A stretch of DNA of 30,550 nucleotides from Candidatus Dojkabacteria bacterium UBA2259. Its GTDB lineage: Bacteria; Patescibacteriota; Dojkabacteria; SC72. Positions 17,292-26,233 of this stretch are shown piece by piece (position 1 is the first letter of the stretch; each line of letters opens with the position of its first letter). A program made the position numbers and the translations under genes. Under the pieces are notes generated by a model. It was given only the letters and a program-made list of their open reading frames with translations, did not search any database and was not told the origin of the DNA. The DNA is taken from NCBI GenBank assembly GCA_002347605.1, contig DDXN01000002.1, positions 21,179 to 51,728 on the forward strand, in the 5' to 3' direction.

Positions 17292-19052
17292 TTATTTATG
17301 CTTTTTTGTTCTAATCTCTTCTTGTAAATACTCCAAAAACTCTTGTTGCTTCATTAATCCAATCTCTTTGTTTAGTCTTGATCTAATAGATACTGTATCA
17401 GTTTCTATCTCCTTGTCTCCTATGATTACAAGATATGGGATTTTAAGTTTTTCAGCATCCCTTATCTTTGATTGCATACTTTTACCTCTATCATCCAAAG
17501 TCACTCTGATATCATTGCTGTTAAGTAAATTATATATCTCCTTTGCATGTTTAATATGTTTGTCAGATATTGGGATAATAGTGACCTGGTCTGGTGCTAA
17601 CCAGAGAGGGAAATCTCCTCCGTGGTGTTCAATTAAGAATGCGAAGAATCTTTCAAAAGAGCCGATTAAAGCTCTATGTATTACATACGGTTGTTTCTCC
17701 TGCCCTTTGTCATCAATGTATTTGATGTTGAATTTATTTGCCATATTAAAATCTAGCTGTATTGTTGATATTGAGTCTTGTTTACCATATACATTTACGG
17801 CCTGTACATCTATCTTAGGGCCATAGAATGCGGCATCCCCAGGCATTTCTTCAAACTCAACTCCTCTATCCACCAAAGCCTTTCTTAAAATCTCTTCTGC
17901 GAATCTCCATTTTTCAATATCACCTGCATATTTAGTAGGATTGCTCTCTCTATCTGAAAGAGATAGTCTAAATTTGTATTTATCAAATCCTACATCTTTG
18001 TAGAATATATCCAAAAGGTCTAAGATTTCCTTTATAGATTCCTCCAATTGTTCAGGTGTAGAGAATATATGGGCATCATTTTGTGTAAAACCTCTTACTC
18101 TTTGAAGACCGTGTAGCTCACCAGTTTTTTCATATCTGTATACAGTTCCAAACTCTCCTAACTTAAATGGAAGATCTCTGTAGCTTTTTAATTCCATATT
18201 GTAGACCATGAATCCTGCTGGACAGTTCATCGGTTTAAGATAGTAATCCTCTCCATCTATATTAATAGGAGGATACATAGAATCTTTGTAGAAATTGAGA
18301 TGTCCCGAGATATTAAAAAGCTCTCCCCTATTAATATGAGGAGTTAATATATGTTGGTACCCATGTTTCCTTTCAAGATCGAACATGTAATTTTCAAGTA
18401 TTCTTCTAATGGTATATCCTCTTGGTAACCATACAGGTAACCCCTGTCCTATTTCTGGAATTATGGCGTAAAGTTTTAACTGTTTACCCAATTTTCTATG
18501 ATTAAATCTTTCGGCATTTTCAAGCTTTGATAGGTAATCCTTTAATTCCTCTTTCGTTTCAAAGGCACTTCCATATATTCTAGTTAACATCTTTTTTGTC
18601 TCATCACCCTTCCAATATGCTCCGGCTGTTTTTATTAGTTTAATTACTCCAACATCACCTGTATCCTCTACGTGTGGACCTCTGCACATATCTACAAATT
18701 CACTATCACCAGTAACAAAGAAACTAATGTCTTTATCGGGTATCTCATCCAGTAACTCTAATTTGTAATCTTGCCCAATCTCTTTGAGGTATTTAATAGC
18801 ATCTTTTCTTTTCATAAAGGTCTGTGTAATCTGTAATTTCCTCTTTATTATCTTCTTCATCTCATTCTCTATCTCCTTTAGATCTTTCTCTTCAATTGGT
18901 TGTGAGAACTCAAAATCATAGTAGAAACCATCTTCAATTGCTGGTCCTATTCCTAATTTTGTGTCTGGGTATAGCTTGAGTACAGCGTGTGCAAGGACAT
19001 GCGAAGCTGAGTGTCTCATTTTTTCTAATTTGTTTTCTTTAGGATTTTCCAT
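17292..19052 (-). CDS. thrS: Threonyl-tRNA synthetase lacking the TGS domain
   Basis: This 586-residue class II synthetase begins directly with the editing domain (HSASHVLAHA, H14 and H18; VDMCRGPHV supplies the later Cys and His). The catalytic core has LPRGYTIRRILENYM, LKPMNCPAG, RVRGFTQNDAHIF, VIHRALIGSFERF and an anticodon-binding domain. The Cys and two His ligands of the active-site zinc appear present, although the usual MNCPGH reads MNCPAG. The N-terminal TGS domain of about 60 residues found in E. coli ThrRS is absent. It heads the conserved thrS-infC-rpmI-rplT-pheS-pheT cluster, and its 174-base upstream gap is the likely promoter region. Confidence 0.97.
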   Translation of the reverse strand: MENPKENKLEKMRHSASHVLAHAVLKLYPDTKLGIGPAIEDGFYYDFEFSQPIEEKDLKEIENEMKKIIKRKLQITQTFMKRKDAIKYLKEIGQDYKLELLDEIPDKDISFFVTGDSEFVDMCRGPHVEDTGDVGVIKLIKTAGAYWKGDETKKMLTRIYGSAFETKEELKDYLSKLENAERFNHRKLGKQLKLYAIIPEIGQGLPVWLPRGYTIRRILENYMFDLERKHGYQHILTPHINRGELFNISGHLNFYKDSMYPPINIDGEDYYLKPMNCPAGFMVYNMELKSYRDLPFKLGEFGTVYRYEKTGELHGLQRVRGFTQNDAHIFSTPEQLEESIKEILDLLDIFYKDVGFDKYKFRLSLSDRESNPTKYAGDIEKWRFAEEILRKALVDRGVEFEEMPGDAAFYGPKIDVQAVNVYGKQDSISTIQLDFNMANKFNIKYIDDKGQEKQPYVIHRALIGSFERFFAFLIEHHGGDFPLWLAPDQVTIIPISDKHIKHAKEIYNLLNSNDIRVTLDDRGKSMQSKIRDAEKLKIPYLVIIGDKEIETDTVSIRSRLNKEIGLMKQQEFLEYLQEEIRTKKHK

Positions 19053-19226
19053 TTTGTTTAATACATAATTAAGATAGATTGATATTTTGCAGAGAATATT
19101 TGCATGAAAATTTTGACATTATTAACATGTCTGATATACCACTTTAGTAATTTTTAAACCGTAAAACCAAGATTTTTTATACATTGATAGTATTTTATAT
19201 CTTTTGTCTCAAATATACAATCAAAA
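19053..19226 (-). promoter_or_regulatory. thrS leader/promoter region with a small dyad
   Basis: This non-coding gap separates rsmD from thrS. TATTAA lies five bases before the thrS ATG as a possible -10. A dyad GACAT-N7-ATGTC sits at 19115-19131, about 65-80 bases upstream of the start. I see no T-box-like structure and no strong terminator after rsmD. Confidence 0.35.
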
Positions 19227-19958
19227 CTATTTAACTATGTAAAAAGAGATGGAATTTAATCCAAACTCATATGTTTCTATTCTTACAATATCTGATAGTT
19301 CTAGCTTTTCAATTGGATATCTTCTAGGGTGTTTTATTATCAATGCACCTTTAAAGCCTTTACTTTTAGGATTTCTAACACCAGGGAGAAACTGTGAGGA
19401 CTGATGAATTACGTCTTGCATTTTGAGCAATCTTTTTGTGTTGTATAGTTTGTAAGGAGGATCTAGAAATATGATGTCGAATGTTTTGTCACTTTGTGAG
19501 TATCTGAAGAGAAACTCTTCTACCTTTGATCTAATTATGTCTGCTTGAGGAAGAAATCCCGTATGTGCTACATTCTCTCTGATGACTAAATCAGCGTGTT
19601 TAGAAGCATCAACAAATGTAACCTCCTTTGCTCCTCGAGACAGTGCTTCTAGGCCAAACGAACCTGCACCAGCATAGAGATCAAGTACTGTTTTGTTTGC
19701 AATATCCTCTCTTAGGACATCAAAGATTCGTACCTTCATTCTATCTGTTAATGGTCTTGTATTTCTGGGTATTTCTATCTTAAAGTTTTTTGCTTTTCCA
19801 GCAGTTATTCTAACAAAGGCATCAATAGTTGGTTCTTTACTTAAAAGCTTCTCTTTGAGGAATTCTTGTTCTCTTTGTTCATACTCTTCCCAACTTTCAA
19901 CTTTGTGCTTAGTTTTTTCTTTTCTTAGTTTTTTTGCAGAATCGAATTTTAAACTCAT
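19227..19958 (-). CDS. rsmD: 16S rRNA (guanine-N2)-methyltransferase RsmD
   Basis: This 243-residue protein has an RsmD core from about residue 48: RITAGKAKNF, RPLTDRMKVRIFDVL, the SAM-binding VLDLYAGAGSFGLEALSRGA, and the catalytic IIFLDPPYKLY. The family methylates G966 of 16S rRNA. A charged N-terminal extension of about 48 residues (SAKKLRKEKTKHK, EEYEQREQEFLKEKL) is longer than in E. coli RsmD and is probably helical. TATAAT lies seven bases before the ATG, so a leaderless mRNA is likely. It begins 36 bases after the end of the orphan repeat upstream. Confidence 0.93.
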   Translation of the reverse strand: MSLKFDSAKKLRKEKTKHKVESWEEYEQREQEFLKEKLLSKEPTIDAFVRITAGKAKNFKIEIPRNTRPLTDRMKVRIFDVLREDIANKTVLDLYAGAGSFGLEALSRGAKEVTFVDASKHADLVIRENVAHTGFLPQADIIRSKVEEFLFRYSQSDKTFDIIFLDPPYKLYNTKRLLKMQDVIHQSSQFLPGVRNPKSKGFKGALIIKHPRRYPIEKLELSDIVRIETYEFGLNSISFYIVK

Positions 19959-19965
19959 GGTAGTT

Positions 19966-19971
19966 ATTATA
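19966..19971 (-). promoter_or_regulatory. -10 element of rsmD
   Basis: A consensus TATAAT lies seven bases before the ATG at 19958. No recognisable -35 is present at 16-18 bases. Confidence 0.5.
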
Positions 19972-19994
19972 CTAAGTAATTATGAATTTGGATA

Positions 19995-20339
19995 TTATTG
20001 TCCCTGCGTATTTGGTAGAAGGTATGTGCCCGAAGACCATGGGCTTGGAAGTCCTTTGTTATCCCAGAATCTTATTCTCCAGTAGTATGTTACACCTTTA
20101 GTCATGGGGTTTCCATCATAATCTATGTTACTTGATTGTGTACCATTAACAATTGGTGTAATGCTTGTTTGCCCAGTATCCCACATTACTGTCCCAGTAA
20201 ATGTATCATTTGTATTAACTTCAATTTCATAATATATTTCAGTATCTGTTAAAATTGAATCATTAAACTGAGCAGAAAAAATAATCGAAGTAATAGTAAT
20301 TCTGGAAAGAGGATTTAAATTAGTAGGAGCAGAGGGTGT
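19995..20339 (-). pseudogene. Orphan sixth repeat, in frame beyond the stop of the surface-protein gene
   Basis: The 114 codons after the TAA at 20340-20342 are in the same frame as the large surface-protein gene. They encode a further copy of its repeat: SAPTNLNPLSR, IYYEIEVNTNDTFTGTVMWD and YYWRIRFWDNKGLPSPW, ending in TAA. The segment has no start codon near its beginning, no signal sequence and no SD. The only ATG within the conserved part (20186) would give a 63-residue half-repeat. It is either the tail of a gene broken by a nonsense change, a readthrough extension, or a leftover duplicate. Confidence 0.7.
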
Positions 20340-22148
20340 TTAGTTTATTGGATTTATCTTAACTTTTTCTAAGAGTACTCCATCCATCTGTATATATTGT
20401 TCGTTTTCTATGTAATCAGTAAAGGTTGCATAAGTTGACCAATCTGTTACATTATCATTACTATCCCAGAATCTTATCCTCCAGTAGTAGATTGTACCTG
20501 ATGTTCCAGTAAGAGGAGTCCCAGCATATACAATATCTTGGCAGTACTGACCATTAGGAGTTGCAGTCATAGAGGTCTTGTTACTATCCCACATTACTGT
20601 ACCCGTAAAGTCGGAAAGAGTATTTACTTCAATTTCATAATATATTGCACTATCATTCTCCAGATCATTGTGTTGAGCACTGAACTCTGGGGTTAAAGAA
20701 AGAATTGAGGCAGGATTACTCTTTCCATCAACTTTAAGATTACTTGGTACTACTGGTGTTCCAGACATAGTAAAAGAATTTATAGTAGACCAAGGACTCA
20801 CTTCTCCGTTGTTATCCCAAAATCTTATCCTCCAGTAGTATGTTGTACCATTAGTAGTAAGGGTTGTTCCTGTATATGAGATATCAGAAGATCTCGCACC
20901 ATTAGTTATAGAAGAGATTGATGTTTTATCAGAGTCCCACATTACTGTCCCAGTAAAAGCGAGAGAGGTATTTACCTCTACTTCAAAGTAAATACCAGTG
21001 TCTGAAGGATTGTTGTCTGAGAATATAGCACTAAATTCAGGGGTTAAATCTGTTATACCTGTTGGGTTTGTAGCACCTTCCGTTAATAGACTAGAGGGTG
21101 TGTTTGGTGGTGCAGACATAGTGAAGTAATTCACAGTAGACCAATTACTCACTTCTCCACCGTTATCCCAAAACCTAATTCTCCAGTAATATGTAGTGGC
21201 ATCAAAAGAAAGTGTACTTCCTGCATAGGAGACATCCGACGACCTATTCCCATTTGCAATTGGAGAGATTGAAATTTGGTTGGAATCCCACATAACAGTA
21301 CCAGTAAAATCTAGCGAAGTATTGGCCTCAATTTCATAGTATACTCCTGTATTACTTCCATCAGGGTCTGTAAAAATGGCACTAAATTCTGGAGTTAGGT
21401 CTAATACTACAGAAGGATTTGATACTCCCTCAGTTAGTAGAGACGATGGAGGGTTTGGAGCGTTGTTTATTAATACTCCCATTGTGAATTGAGAAGTTGA
21501 TGACCAGTTACTTACATTGTTGTCCGAATCCCAAAACCTTATTCTCCAGTAGTATGTTACTCCATTTGTAGTAAGAGTAGTTCCTGAATATGATATATCA
21601 TTAGATCTAGTATTGTTTGAAATTGAAATTGGAATTTGTCCAGTATCCCACATAACTGTACCTGCAAAATTGGATGCTGTATTTACCTCAATTTCATAGT
21701 TTGATGCTGAGTCTAGATTGGGGTCTGTATATAAAGCGCTAAATTCTGGGGTAAGGTCTGTCACGCTAGTTGGATTAACAGAACCTTCTGTATATAATTG
21801 TGAGGGAGGTAAAGGGCTCCCAGACATTGTGAAAGAATTTATTGCAGACCAACTGCTCACCTCTCCTTTATCATCCCAGAATCTAATTCTCCAGTAGTAT
21901 GTAATACCATTTAGTGAAAGAGTTGTTCCTGCATATGAAATATCAGAAGATCTAGCACCATTAGTAATTGGTGATATAGCGGTTTGATTGGAATTCCACA
22001 TTACCGTTCCGGAAAAATCTGATGCTGTATTTACCTCTATTTCATAGAATGTACCAGTATCCGAGGGGTTAGGATCGGAGAATATGGCACTGAACTCTGG
22101 TGTTGTATCTATTATCTTTGGATTGTTACTTGAACCTTCAGTAAAAGG
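19995..22148 (-). repeat. Six tandem Fn3/Ig-like repeats of about 345-360 bases
   Basis: Each unit carries the signature (D/L)TPEFSA, (Y/F)EIEVNT, F(T/S/A)GTVMW, (D/N)ISYxGTTL and YYWRIRFWD. Five units lie within the surface-protein frame and a more diverged sixth follows its stop codon. Nucleotide similarity between units is high around GTVMWD and YYWRIRFWD, so recombination between units is possible. Confidence 0.9.
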
Positions 22149-23588
22149 TGATGTTGGCTGATTGGGAGTATAGTTCTGATCTTCTTCATTGTTAACAGTG
22201 ATTGCTTGAGATGTTTTTTTCTGAATAAAAATGGATCCTATATACGGTGGGAGATTTGAGAAACTTGTAGAAGGAGTTGTAGAAGTAGAATGTGTGTGTG
22301 ATGTGTTTGGTAAAGACTGAGTAGGAGCAGTAGTAGAAACAGATACAGTATTTATTGATGCTGGAAAGGTTATACTAGGTATGGTATGTGTATGAGATGC
22401 TGCTCCACCAGTAGAGCCATATGTAGAAGAACCGTATGGGAAATACCCGTCAAGTGCGACATATCTACTCCAACCAAGTGGTGGAATATTATTTGAGATC
22501 ATAATACTACCTAATGGAGCCATAACAGAACTAGTTGCTTCCCCATATATTACTGTTATATATGGGGGAATTTGAGATGTAGCTACTGTATATGTTCCAG
22601 CTGAAGTATGCGTGTGTATTGCAGATGGCATAGAAGTTCCTCCAGATGTACTTATACCTGTTGAACTAGGAGAAGTAGTCGTTATTGCTGAAATGGGATG
22701 AGTATGTGTTGTTGTAGTTGAGGTCCCTCCATAGGAGGAGTTCCCTCTTGGGAACTTATTATCTAATGCTGTGTATCTTGTAAATCCACTCGGAACAGAA
22801 GATGAAAACATAGCAAGCCCATTTTGTTTTACTATTAAGTCATTATTTGAACAGAAAATCATATCTAAATATGGAGGTAAAACATTACTATTTTCCCCAA
22901 CAACTAAATCAATAAAATGATTATGCCCTATGCTTATACTTACGGTACCTGTATTAATATTTACTGAAGTTCCAGAGGTTGAAGTTGAAGTAGTTAAGTT
23001 GTAATGCCCATGATTATGCGAGCTTGTGCCTCCAGTAGTTCCAAATGTAGAAGTTGGGTATGGGAACCTTTGATAAAAATCTCCTCCCGAGTTAGACTCG
23101 GTTGTCCATCCACTATCGCAGGAAGCGTCTTTCATGATATAGAATTTGCCTGTCCATGTTTCTTCTGCATTAGTTGCAGAGGAGTTTCCATAGTACATGT
23201 ATATTGTTTTACCCCCAGAAGGAAGAGAGGGTATTCTTACCCAGATATGTGTAGTTGATGTATTACATCCACCTTCTACCCAATATGCTAGTGCTGTTGA
23301 ATCATCACTATCTACAAATCTTAAATCATCACAATCTGATTGGAGCTTAGTTGCTGTTATTAAACTTGCAGTATCATATTCAATTAATACATCTTCATTA
23401 GTAAGTGTACCACCTGGATTTGCAACAGATATTGATCTTCTGTATAGCCAACTTGAACTATACCATGCTCCTGTATCTTCCTGGTTATTACTCCATAATA
23501 GATATGCTAATGGTATACCTATTGCTAAAACCACTACAGATGCTATTATTGCTGTTTTTTTTGAAATGGACAGTTTTTTTTCACTCAT
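20340..23588 (-). CDS. Large surface protein: DUF2341, three HxH collar-like modules, five Fn3-like repeats
   Basis: This is a 1082-residue protein from the ATG at 23588; a TTG at 23606 would add six residues. A membrane anchor (12-32) follows a basic N-terminus. DUF2341 spans about 41-150 (WYSSSWLYRRSISV, IWVRIPSLPSGGKTIYMYYG). Three modules of about 100 residues follow (about 160-460). Each has FP-G-YG-GG, two His-x-His motifs (191-193 and 222-224; 295-297 and 325-327; 399-401 and 431-433) and a closing LPPY/IPPY, resembling phage tail-collar or fibre-tip sequences. Five Fn3/Ig-like repeats (about 480-1060) complete it. It is probably an extracellular adhesin or binding protein, which is inference. 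The C-terminal tail after repeat 5 (EQYIQMDGVLLEKVKINPIN) is unlike the other linkers. Confidence 0.85.
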   Translation of the reverse strand: MSEKKLSISKKTAIIASVVVLAIGIPLAYLLWSNNQEDTGAWYSSSWLYRRSISVANPGGTLTNEDVLIEYDTASLITATKLQSDCDDLRFVDSDDSTALAYWVEGGCNTSTTHIWVRIPSLPSGGKTIYMYYGNSSATNAEETWTGKFYIMKDASCDSGWTTESNSGGDFYQRFPYPTSTFGTTGGTSSHNHGHYNLTTSTSTSGTSVNINTGTVSISIGHNHFIDLVVGENSNVLPPYLDMIFCSNNDLIVKQNGLAMFSSSVPSGFTRYTALDNKFPRGNSSYGGTSTTTTHTHPISAITTTSPSSTGISTSGGTSMPSAIHTHTSAGTYTVATSQIPPYITVIYGEATSSVMAPLGSIMISNNIPPLGWSRYVALDGYFPYGSSTYGSTGGAASHTHTIPSITFPASINTVSVSTTAPTQSLPNTSHTHSTSTTPSTSFSNLPPYIGSIFIQKKTSQAITVNNEEDQNYTPNQPTSPFTEGSSNNPKIIDTTPEFSAIFSDPNPSDTGTFYEIEVNTASDFSGTVMWNSNQTAISPITNGARSSDISYAGTTLSLNGITYYWRIRFWDDKGEVSSWSAINSFTMSGSPLPPSQLYTEGSVNPTSVTDLTPEFSALYTDPNLDSASNYEIEVNTASNFAGTVMWDTGQIPISISNNTRSNDISYSGTTLTTNGVTYYWRIRFWDSDNNVSNWSSTSQFTMGVLINNAPNPPSSLLTEGVSNPSVVLDLTPEFSAIFTDPDGSNTGVYYEIEANTSLDFTGTVMWDSNQISISPIANGNRSSDVSYAGSTLSFDATTYYWRIRFWDNGGEVSNWSTVNYFTMSAPPNTPSSLLTEGATNPTGITDLTPEFSAIFSDNNPSDTGIYFEVEVNTSLAFTGTVMWDSDKTSISSITNGARSSDISYTGTTLTTNGTTYYWRIRFWDNNGEVSPWSTINSFTMSGTPVVPSNLKVDGKSNPASILSLTPEFSAQHNDLENDSAIYYEIEVNTLSDFTGTVMWDSNKTSMTATPNGQYCQDIVYAGTPLTGTSGTIYYWRIRFWDSNDNVTDWSTYATFTDYIENEQYIQMDGVLLEKVKINPIN

Positions 23589-23624
23589 TTGTATATATGA
23601 TAGCAAAAAAGAGGGATAAATATA

Positions 23625-24077
23625 CTATTCTCTTGTAATTTCATACAAAATTATTGATGCACAGTTAGCTACATTTAAAGATTCTTTCCTACCTCTCATA
23701 GGAATATATATACTCTTGTCTACTTTATGAAGTATTTCGTCACTTACACCCCTTTTTTCATGACCTAATACTATTGCAATTTTTTCTGGATATTTAACCT
23801 TTTGAAAATCTATTGCATCATCTGTTAATTCTATTGAATAAATTGGAATCCCCTTCTCTCTTAACTCTTCTATCGCTTCCATTGTACTATCATAGTGCTC
23901 AGAGGGGATCATCTCTGTTGCACCTAGTGCTGTTTTATCTAATTTGGGGTTATCTATATCTGTTGTCATACCACATAGATATATTTTAATAACACTACCT
24001 GCTCCATCTGCAGATCTAAATATACTTCCTACATTAAAAGCCGACCTAATATTATCCAAAACTATGTGTATTTCCAT
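23625..24077 (-). CDS. SpoU/TrmH-family RNA 2'-O-methyltransferase
   Basis: This 150-residue SPOUT methyltransferase shows all three motifs: NIRSAFNVGSIFRSADG (motif 1), IAIVLGHEKRGVS (motif 2) and IPMRGRKESLNVANCASIIL (motif 3). It lacks any N-terminal substrate-binding domain, so it is a minimal member, and the target (tRNA or rRNA ribose) cannot be told. Its ATG overlaps the recG stop by one base (TAATG), indicating translational coupling and an operon with recG. Confidence 0.93.
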   Translation of the reverse strand: MEIHIVLDNIRSAFNVGSIFRSADGAGSVIKIYLCGMTTDIDNPKLDKTALGATEMIPSEHYDSTMEAIEELREKGIPIYSIELTDDAIDFQKVKYPEKIAIVLGHEKRGVSDEILHKVDKSIYIPMRGRKESLNVANCASIILYEITRE

Positions 24078-26098
24078 TATCTAAATATATTTTCTAATAT
24101 ATAATTTAAGTCCATATTATCATCTTTAACTAACTCTTTTGCAACCGATTTTGCTCTCTTAAACATATCAATATCGGTAAGAGATGCTATTTTAAATTGA
24201 GGTATACCTGATTGTTTAATACCGTATACTTCACCAGGTCCTCTTGTTTGTAAGTCGTACTCTGCTACATCAAAACCAGAGGGATGAGAAGCAAAGTATT
24301 TTAATCTATCTATTACGCTCTCATTCTCTTGCTCATTTAAGCTTGGTATTACAAAGCAGTAGGACTCTTTCTCTCCTCGACCTACTCTTCCTCGTAGTTG
24401 ATGTAATTGTGCTAACCCAAATCTGTGTGCATCCTCAATAACCATCACGGTTGCATCTGGCATATCTATTCCCACTTCTATTACTGATGTAGATACTAAT
24501 ACATTAATCTTTTTGTTTTTAAATCTTTCAAGTATTTCTATTTTCTCTTTCTCTTTAAGTTTTCCATGCATCAATTCAATTTTAATATCTTTAAAATGAA
24601 TATCTTTAAGATTTTGAAACTCTGTTAAAACAGCTTTTGCATCTAAAGTAGCACTTTCTTCTATGAGTGGGTAAACAATGAATGCTTGCTGTTCATATTT
24701 ACTTTCTTTTATCTTTCTATTTATCCAATCAAAACAATCAGATCTTTTAGAATATGGTACATATTTAGTAATTATATCTTTTTGCATCTTAGGCTTCTCT
24801 TTAATTGTAGAAACTTCTACATTACCGAATACAACCTCTGTTAGACTTCTTGGTATGGGTGTAGCTGTCATTGTTAAATAGTGAGGAATGTTCCCTCCAC
24901 CTCTGAGTAGCTTCTCTCTTTGTTCTACTCCAAATCTGTGTTGTTCATCAACTATAACAAGGTTGAGATTTTTTGGTATATCACTTTTGTATAGTATTGC
25001 GTGTGTACCAACTATTAAAGTGTTTGGAGATTTCGCTTTTGTTTTTTTACTTGATATCCATATCTCTACATCTATATCAAAAGGTTTTAATATTTTAAGA
25101 AAAGTTTCGTAATGCTGTTGTGCGAGTACCGTTGTTGGGGCGAGTATAACGGCACTGTAATTATTTCTAATACATTGCAAAATACTTAGTGCTGCTATAA
25201 CCGTTTTACCACTCCCCACGTCTCCATTTAGTAATCTGTTCATTGGTTTTTTCTTTGAGAGATCCTTTAATATCTCTTTTATACTTGATAATTGGTCATT
25301 TGTAAGGGTAAAGGGCAATGATTTAAGAAAATCTCTAGTTAAATTAGTATCTTCTAATATTGGGAGGGCTGATAATTTACTTCTTTTTTTTCTATCTCTT
25401 TCAATATTTATTCCTATCTTAAGCATTTCATCAAAACCTAATCTCTCTCTGGCCTTAATTAGGGATTCTTGTGATGTTGGAAAGTGTATTTGGGAGATAC
25501 TTTCACCTAGTGTTAGAAATGAGTACTCTTTTAGTAAGGAATTAGGTATGGGATCTTGGAAGATTTCTTTAATTTCTTTTTCTAGTGGCAATATTGTGTT
25601 TCTTAGATATCTTGAAGAGATTCCCTCTGTCTCATGATATATTCCGATTATTTTTCCTAAATGTTTTTGTAGAGATATATCGCCAGTATATTTTTCATAT
25701 TTAGGATTGTATATATTTTTGGTTTTTCCTTTTTCGGATATTTTCCCATCAAATATATACCACTCCCCTATCTTGAAAGTTTTTGCTAAGTAACTTTGAT
25801 TAAAAAACGATATATCTAAAACAGAGTTATACTGATCTGTAACTTTGACTTTTGTTAGTACTTTATGTGTCCTTGTGTATATATTTTTAGCTTCAACAAT
25901 TTGTGCAAGAAATGTCCCTTCCTGTATTGATTTAAAATCTTGTATGTTTAATATTTCAGATGTATCCCTATATCTAAATGGGATATGAAAGAGTAAATCT
26001 CTTATTGTTAGAATATTTAACTTTTCAAATTTTTTACTTATGCTAAATCCCACTCCCCGAAGTGATGTAATGGGTTGGTCTAATGAGACATTTGTCAT
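24077..26098 (-). CDS. recG: ATP-dependent DNA helicase RecG
   Basis: This 673-residue protein has RecG layout: an N-terminal OB-fold wedge (about 50-150), then a superfamily 2 helicase core. Motif I is LLNGDVGSGKTVIAALS, motif II VDEQHRFGVEQREKL, motif III MTATPIPRSL, and motif VI QLHQLRGRVGRGEKESYCF. It ends with the family's RGPGEVYGIKQSG segment. RecG remodels stalled forks and Holliday junctions. It starts two bases after the stop of the 37-residue membrane peptide, and its stop overlaps the next start, so it sits in a rel-peptide-recG-spoU operon. Confidence 0.97.
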   Translation of the reverse strand: MTNVSLDQPITSLRGVGFSISKKFEKLNILTIRDLLFHIPFRYRDTSEILNIQDFKSIQEGTFLAQIVEAKNIYTRTHKVLTKVKVTDQYNSVLDISFFNQSYLAKTFKIGEWYIFDGKISEKGKTKNIYNPKYEKYTGDISLQKHLGKIIGIYHETEGISSRYLRNTILPLEKEIKEIFQDPIPNSLLKEYSFLTLGESISQIHFPTSQESLIKARERLGFDEMLKIGINIERDRKKRSKLSALPILEDTNLTRDFLKSLPFTLTNDQLSSIKEILKDLSKKKPMNRLLNGDVGSGKTVIAALSILQCIRNNYSAVILAPTTVLAQQHYETFLKILKPFDIDVEIWISSKKTKAKSPNTLIVGTHAILYKSDIPKNLNLVIVDEQHRFGVEQREKLLRGGGNIPHYLTMTATPIPRSLTEVVFGNVEVSTIKEKPKMQKDIITKYVPYSKRSDCFDWINRKIKESKYEQQAFIVYPLIEESATLDAKAVLTEFQNLKDIHFKDIKIELMHGKLKEKEKIEILERFKNKKINVLVSTSVIEVGIDMPDATVMVIEDAHRFGLAQLHQLRGRVGRGEKESYCFVIPSLNEQENESVIDRLKYFASHPSGFDVAEYDLQTRGPGEVYGIKQSGIPQFKIASLTDIDMFKRAKSVAKELVKDDNMDLNYILENIFR

Positions 26099-26100
26099 AT

Positions 26101-26214
26101 CTATATTACACCAAGTATTGCGAATATTATTGGGATAATCATTCCTGCAAGCATAATTATTGCAATGAATATACTAAATATTTTGGATAAGTTCTGTTTT
26201 GTTTTCTTTTTCAT
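26101..26214 (-). CDS. 37-residue single-span membrane peptide (DUF4044-like)
   Basis: The frame begins MKKKTKQNLSKIF, continues as one hydrophobic span of about 24 residues (SIFIAIIMLAGMIIPIIFAI) and stops with TAG two bases before the recG ATG. The size, basic Lys-rich start and single helix resemble short DUF4044-type membrane peptides known from Firmicutes. That link is by layout only. Its place between rel and recG with minimal gaps (19 bases and 2 bases) argues that it is a real gene. Function unknown. Confidence 0.65.
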   Translation of the reverse strand: MKKKTKQNLSKIFSIFIAIIMLAGMIIPIIFAILGVI

Positions 26215-26233
26215 ATTTTGATTTTACTCGGAA

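Noticed and set aside
19113..19134. Plus-strand TTGACA with a TATACC about 16 bases downstream
   Set aside because: No plus-strand gene follows for several kilobases, and the bases are part of a dyad in the thrS leader.
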